A DNA stretch of 8,333 bases, taken from positions 1 to 8,333 of the forward strand of contig CAZLDS010000099.1 in NCBI GenBank assembly GCA_964558395.1, in the 5' to 3' direction. The stretch's first letter is position 1; each line of letters begins with the position of its first letter. A model generated the notes under the pieces. That model ran no database searches. It was not told the DNA's origin and worked only from the letters and a program-made list of their open reading frames with translations. Positions 5,842 to 8,333 of the stretch are shown piece after piece. Position numbers and translations under genes: made by a program. This stretch comes from CSP1-5 sp964558395 (GTDB lineage: Bacteria; Methylomirabilota; Methylomirabilia; Methylomirabilales; CSP1-5).

Positions 5842-6570
5842 TTATCTTTTCGGTTTTTCGGTCACCTTGATGAGGGGATCGATGCCCGCCTCAACGTGGT
5901 CGCCTGTACTCTGAACTGTGGCGAAGTCGAACCGGGAGGAGAGGGGGACGATCAAATCGACCTGGGAACCATAGCGGACTTGAGAGAAACGCTCACCCTG
6001 GTCGACGGGTTGATTCTGTTTCAGGTTGAAAGGGCAAATGCAGTCAACGTCATAGTCGGCGATCTGGAGCACGTAGTAGGGCTGAGCCAGATCCACAGCG
6101 TCGATCCGGTTGAGCATGCGTTGGTTGTGATGGAGGTACTCCATCGAATCCGTCGAAATGCGGAGGTCCTGCAGAATGCTTTTTTCCACCTCGAGCATCG
6201 GATGGTTGTAGGTGTCGATCGGATCCATCTCCCTGTAGGAGAGCCGTCCAGGATAAGGGATTCGGTTGATGTGGACGTCGAAGAAGGTCATGAAGATCCC
6301 GATGACGAGGCTCTCCGCGTCGTAATCCGGGACTCGCATGGCATCCCGCGGAGAGTAGGCCCTGCCCTTGATCTCCAGGATGCGTTCAGCCGCGCTCACC
6401 TTGTGCTGATACAGGATGATTCCATCTGCGGGAGCGAAAAAGTAGCTCGAGTCCACGTAGGTCGGGCGGATGGGGTCCCGAAAGAAGTGATACTGGGAGA
6501 TCCAACTGACGGATTTGTCCTGCAACGGGCGAACTTCAGTGTCGAGCCAGTCGCACAGCTTCTTAGCCAT
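5842..6570 (-). CDS. Phosphatidylserine-decarboxylase-family pyruvoyl enzyme
   Basis: The 242-residue protein carries the family's key elements in order: FFAPADG (44-50) with the conserved Asp49; SLVIGIFMTFFDVHINRIP (87-105) with His100 in the F-x-V-H-x-N-R block; HHNQRMLNRI (147-156); YYVLQIADYDVDCI; and RYGSQVDLIVP (199-209), where cleavage between Gly201 and Ser202 would turn Ser202 into the pyruvoyl group. GDHVEAGI follows as in the family. Asp-His-Ser spacing (51 and 102 residues) is close to that of characterised enzymes. There is no N-terminal membrane helix, unlike many phospholipid-acting members, and the small alpha chain would be about 41 residues. The family includes members that decarboxylate free amino acids (the tryptophan decarboxylase PsiD), so the substrate need not be a phospholipid. 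ATG 6570 has GAGGAGGA at a 9-base spacer. It is first in the operon with the guanidino enzyme and the exporter. Confidence 0.82.
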   Translation of the reverse strand: MAKKLCDWLDTEVRPLQDKSVSWISQYHFFRDPIRPTYVDSSYFFAPADGIILYQHKVSAAERILEIKGRAYSPRDAMRVPDYDAESLVIGIFMTFFDVHINRIPYPGRLSYREMDPIDTYNHPMLEVEKSILQDLRISTDSMEYLHHNQRMLNRIDAVDLAQPYYVLQIADYDVDCICPFNLKQNQPVDQGERFSQVRYGSQVDLIVPLSSRFDFATVQSTGDHVEAGIDPLIKVTEKPKR

Positions 6571-6844
6571 AACTCGGTCTCCTCCTCTTTCTTTGCCGCG
6601 CGGCTGACCCGCCGCTGGCGCGGATCCCGGGGCTGTGGGTCATTTCTGTGGATGATGAGGACACCAAAGGCCCTTCGATGTCCCCTATCGCTTCCTTTAA
6701 CATGTGGCCTGCGACTGGGGGTGACCCCGAATTGTCAATGAGATCTACCTTCTTATTGTTGTGGGCAATCAGGGCAACGCTCGGACCGTCCGGGTTCTTG
6801 ATGTGATGAAGCCCACCTCCATCTCGTTGTTCGGTTTGCAGCAA
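6563..6844 (-). pseudogene. Remnant beginning like methylglyoxal synthase
   Basis: A 93-codon frame from ATG 6844 contains, at about residues 22-35, VALIAHNNKKVDLI. This closely matches the N-terminal strand and phosphate-binding start of methylglyoxal synthase (I-A-L-[IV]-A-H-[DN]-x-K-K-x-D-[LM]-[IV]), the enzyme that converts dihydroxyacetone phosphate to methylglyoxal. What should follow (an L-Y-A-T-G-T-T-G block and a G-G-D-Q-Q loop) is absent; the rest is serine- and arginine-rich and looks like shadow sequence. In another frame, about 6660-6600, VLII...NDPQPRDP distantly recalls the synthase segment with DP and QPH(D/E)PD, hinting at an internal deletion plus frameshift; this second match is weak. 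The frame overlaps the decarboxylase start by 8 bases. It is most likely a decayed gene; chance resemblance over 14 residues is the alternative. Confidence 0.38.
6580..6587 (-). promoter_or_regulatory. Ribosome binding site of the decarboxylase gene
   Basis: On the minus strand 6587-6580 reads GAGGAGGA, nine bases before ATG 6570. It is a strong site and supports this start; it lies inside the decayed upstream frame, as expected if that frame is no longer a gene. Confidence 0.6.
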
Positions 6845-7227
6845 TAGTATAAACGCCAGAGATTACCGGGAAAGGACAGTTGGGTTACGCGGGGGTTAAA
6901 ATTCAAATGTGATAACTAACTGATATACAAAATATATCTATAGGTGCCGCCTGTCACCTCGTAAAATTACGGGATTTTGAGAAGAAGTCTACTGGGCTAC
7001 CGGTAAGAATCTTACGGGGGGGGATCGCTGGCGTGTCGAGGGAAAAACTGACCTGTATTCTTCCCATCTCGGAGACCGAACAACGACGGCGGACGATTGG
7101 CACGCTAGATGCACTCCAGATTATTAAGGCCTAATCACCTGATAACTCGAAGAGAGACCCCTTGAAAGCCGCATCAGGACCGTGTGCGGTAGAAGGTAAG
7201 AGTTGGTAGCGGAACCGGGAGGCGACG
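6845..7227. other. Mostly non-coding stretch with AT-rich segment and hairpins
   Basis: No supported gene lies in these 383 bases. The segment around 6896-6970 is much more AT-rich than its surroundings and would suit divergent promoters for the minus-strand operon and the plus-strand gene at 7228; on the minus strand TATACT at 6851-6846 is a possible -10 but has no good -35. Small inverted repeats are AGGTG/CACCT near 6942-6959, CGTAA/TTACG just after, GTAAGA/TCTTAC near 7004-7016 and GCCGCAT/GTGCGGT at 7168-7190. A start-less plus-strand frame of about 70 codons runs from about 6916 to a TAA near 7134; I do not recognise it. Confidence 0.4.
7168..7190 (+). other. GC hairpin, faintly like a group II intron domain V
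   Basis: GCCGCAT at 7168-7174 pairs with GTGCGGT at 7184-7190 (five Watson-Crick pairs flanked by G-T wobbles) around a 9-base loop. The context TTGAAAGCCGCAT...GTGTGCGGT recalls the domain V hairpin of group II introns, but the internal bulge and apical tetraloop are missing. It could be a degenerate intron tail or an unrelated hairpin in the leader of the next gene. Confidence 0.2.
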
Positions 7228-7413
7228 ATGAAAATACGGCCAAGAAGAAGAAAAAGAGACACCGGGAAGACCGAAAGTTCGTACATCCTCCGCAACATAC
7301 CCCGTCATCATTGGGAAGAAGCCAAAGCGAAGGCTCAGGCAGAAGGCCGTGCTATGCGCTGGGTTATCATTAAGCTGGTCAGGATGTGGGTTGAGGAAAA
7401 AATAAAGCTCTAG
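7228..7413 (+). CDS. Small basic ribbon-helix-helix-like DNA-binding protein
   Basis: This 61-residue protein starts with a basic tail (MKIRPRRRKRDTGK), then a short strand YILRNIP (19-25), helix HHWEEAKAKAQAEG (27-40), turn RAMR and a second helix WVIIKLVRMWVEEKI (45-59). The order matches Arc/CopG-like ribbon-helix-helix proteins, in which two subunits pair their strands to contact DNA. ATG 7228 has GGGAGG at 7217-7222, a 5-base spacer, so the start is secure. It stands before phage packaging-type genes and may have been a regulator or antitoxin of that element. It is not closely similar to the other small protein of this fold at 1534. Exact target and partner are unknown. Confidence 0.6.
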   Translation: MKIRPRRRKRDTGKTESSYILRNIPRHHWEEAKAKAQAEGRAMRWVIIKLVRMWVEEKIKL

Positions 7414-7708
7414 GAGAGCGCACCTGGCTCTGAGTGGCAAGACTCTCCGAACCTCATTCTGGATAGTCTAACATGTGACTCATATAGCTTTCGTCAGCCT
7501 TAGGGCCAGACGTTGGCGAGGAGTACAACGAATCCACCCCAATTGGACCGAGAAAAGCGGCAAGACCTGGTTACCTATTAGTTCCCATCGCCCGGCCCAA
7601 ACAAATCGAGTCCTTCCACGATCCTGCTACCACGGTGCTACTGGTAGGAACTCCGGGGCTGTCTCAAAACCCTGGCCGACCTATGAGTATCCCAGCGAGC
7701 TGAACGTC

Positions 7709-8173
7709 GTGAGCAAGGCCGTGCCCTACCTCCTGGAGCGAGTAACCGATCTCTCCGTCCCGGACGAGACGTTATCTCCGGTCGAGCTGGCGGCCCGGGC
7801 CTGGCGACAGGAGGTGATCGCGGACCTCGGGGGGCTGGAGTCGGTCCCGGCAGCCAAGCGAGCACTCCTAGACGCGGCGACTGGGACCAAGATCATCCTC
7901 GACTCCCTGGACCGGTATCTGTTCGAGTTGGCTGAGAGCGGAGGTTTGGTCAACCGGCGCAACCGGAAGGCCTTCGCCGTGGTTCAAGACCGGATGCGCG
8001 TCGCCGATAGCCTCTCCCGGCAGCTGCAGGCACTCGGCATGGACCGGCAGGGTAAAACCGTCGATCTAGCCCGGGCGCTCCGTCAGGGATCTGAGTCCCC
8101 TCGAAGCCATGAGCCATGCATCGCCTCAAGCGCTACCCGCGCGACCCGCTCGCCTTCCTCGACGACCTGGTGA
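7709..8173 (+). CDS. Phage small-terminase-like protein
   Basis: The supported part begins about GTG 7709 (VSKAVPYLLERVTDL) and is 154 residues. It is helical, with SPVELAARAWRQEVIADLGG (23-42), ALLDAATGTKIILDSLDRYL (52-71), a basic link VNRRNRK (81-87) and VVQDRMRVADSLSRQLQALG (91-110). I associate this helical pattern, with a final R-x-x-x-D-S-L-x-R-x-L-x-x-L-G helix, with proteins placed directly before large terminase genes, where the small subunit recognises phage DNA. Placement directly before a large-terminase start supports that. The last 27 or so residues (SHEPCIASSATR...) look like shadow sequence overlapping the next gene by 58 bases, so a frameshift near 8095-8110 may have removed the original stop. 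The same frame is open back to ATG 7475, but those 78 residues look non-coding, and another frame competes there. No clear ribosome binding site marks the start. Confidence 0.5.
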   Translation: MSKAVPYLLERVTDLSVPDETLSPVELAARAWRQEVIADLGGLESVPAAKRALLDAATGTKIILDSLDRYLFELAESGGLVNRRNRKAFAVVQDRMRVADSLSRQLQALGMDRQGKTVDLARALRQGSESPRSHEPCIASSATRATRSPSSTTW

Positions 8174-8333
8174 GGACCAACGAACGCGGCCAACCCTTCC
8201 GGCTTCTCGATCACTAGCGGGCAATCCTCCGCCTGGCCTTCGCCTTCGACAGCCAGGGACGGCTCCCGTACGACACCAGGCGAGCCCCAGAGGGTTTCAA
8301 TCCGGGCGACAAACGTGTTCCGCAAAGAGAACG
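8116..8333 (+). pseudogene. Phage terminase large subunit, 5' part with in-frame TAG
   Basis: ATG 8116 opens a frame that reads LKRYPRDPLAFLDDLV, then GQPFRLLDH, then TAG at 8215-8217, and continues in the same frame as RAILRLAFAFDSQGRLPYDT. The N-terminus of large terminases with the pattern PFRLLxHQRxxLRxxFxxDxxGRxxYxT is recognisable across the stop, which replaces the expected glutamine of H-Q-R (CAG to TAG). In intact relatives a short strand and the ATP-binding PKKSGKT loop follow directly; here the text after DT (RRAPEGFNPGDK) does not match in any frame, so a second lesion or junction lies near 8275. The gene powers DNA packaging into phage heads. The frame is open to the window edge. 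Amber-to-glutamine recoding is possible but the second defect argues for a pseudogene. Confidence 0.55.

Noticed and set aside
5193..5870. Open plus-strand frame of 225 codons.
   Set aside because: Antisense shadow of the guanidino enzyme gene; rich in R, E, V and G with no motif.
5818..6741. Open plus-strand frame of 307 codons.
   Set aside because: It is the complement of the decarboxylase gene, whose motifs and ribosome binding site are clear on the minus strand; the plus translation has no recognisable domain.
7475..7708. Upstream extension of the small-terminase-like frame to ATG 7475.
   Set aside because: The residues show no pattern expected of the family, a competing frame is open over the same stretch, and no ribosome binding site precedes 7475.
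8295..8312. GGTTTCAATCCGGGCGAC near the right edge, like the end of a CRISPR repeat.
   Set aside because: Only one copy and no spacer periodicity in the window; the similarity is limited to the short GTTTCAATCC.

Overview
The window looks like an accessory stretch of a moderately GC-rich environmental bacterium. No rRNA or intact tRNA fixes the taxonomy. Gene style is compatible with uncultured lineages such as Methylomirabilota/NC10 or relatives, but that is a weak impression, not a demonstrated placement.

Layout. Plus strand, 1-2490: the tail of a broken IS91-type transposase; a kelch beta-propeller gene with a good promoter and ribosome binding site but no canonical start codon where they point; a small ribbon-helix-helix protein; a roughly 200-residue gene split by one in-frame TAA; and a 30-codon stub of a small protein. 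Minus strand, 3449-2484: an unrecognised beta-rich protein, three copies of TCGGACA, a 36-base match to the 3' half of tRNA-Thr(CGT), and a frameshifted remnant ending in that tRNA-like sequence. This looks like the scar of an integrative element. Minus strand, 6844-3454: an apparent operon of a phosphatidylserine-decarboxylase-family enzyme, a guanidino-modifying (amidinotransferase/dimethylargininase-like) enzyme and a MATE exporter, preceded by a remnant whose start resembles methylglyoxal synthase. A largely non-coding stretch (6845-7227) follows. Plus strand, 7228-8333: a second ribbon-helix-helix-like protein, a small-terminase-like protein and the start of a large-terminase pseudogene with an in-frame TAG.

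The best candidate for a functional, undescribed system is the minus-strand trio. All three genes are intact, the first two have strong ribosome binding sites, and the gaps are 22 and 26 bases. They combine a pyruvoyl decarboxylase, a guanidine-chemistry enzyme and an exporter, which suggests production and export of a small amine or guanidino compound; this is inference. Most of the surrounding DNA is decayed mobile or phage material.
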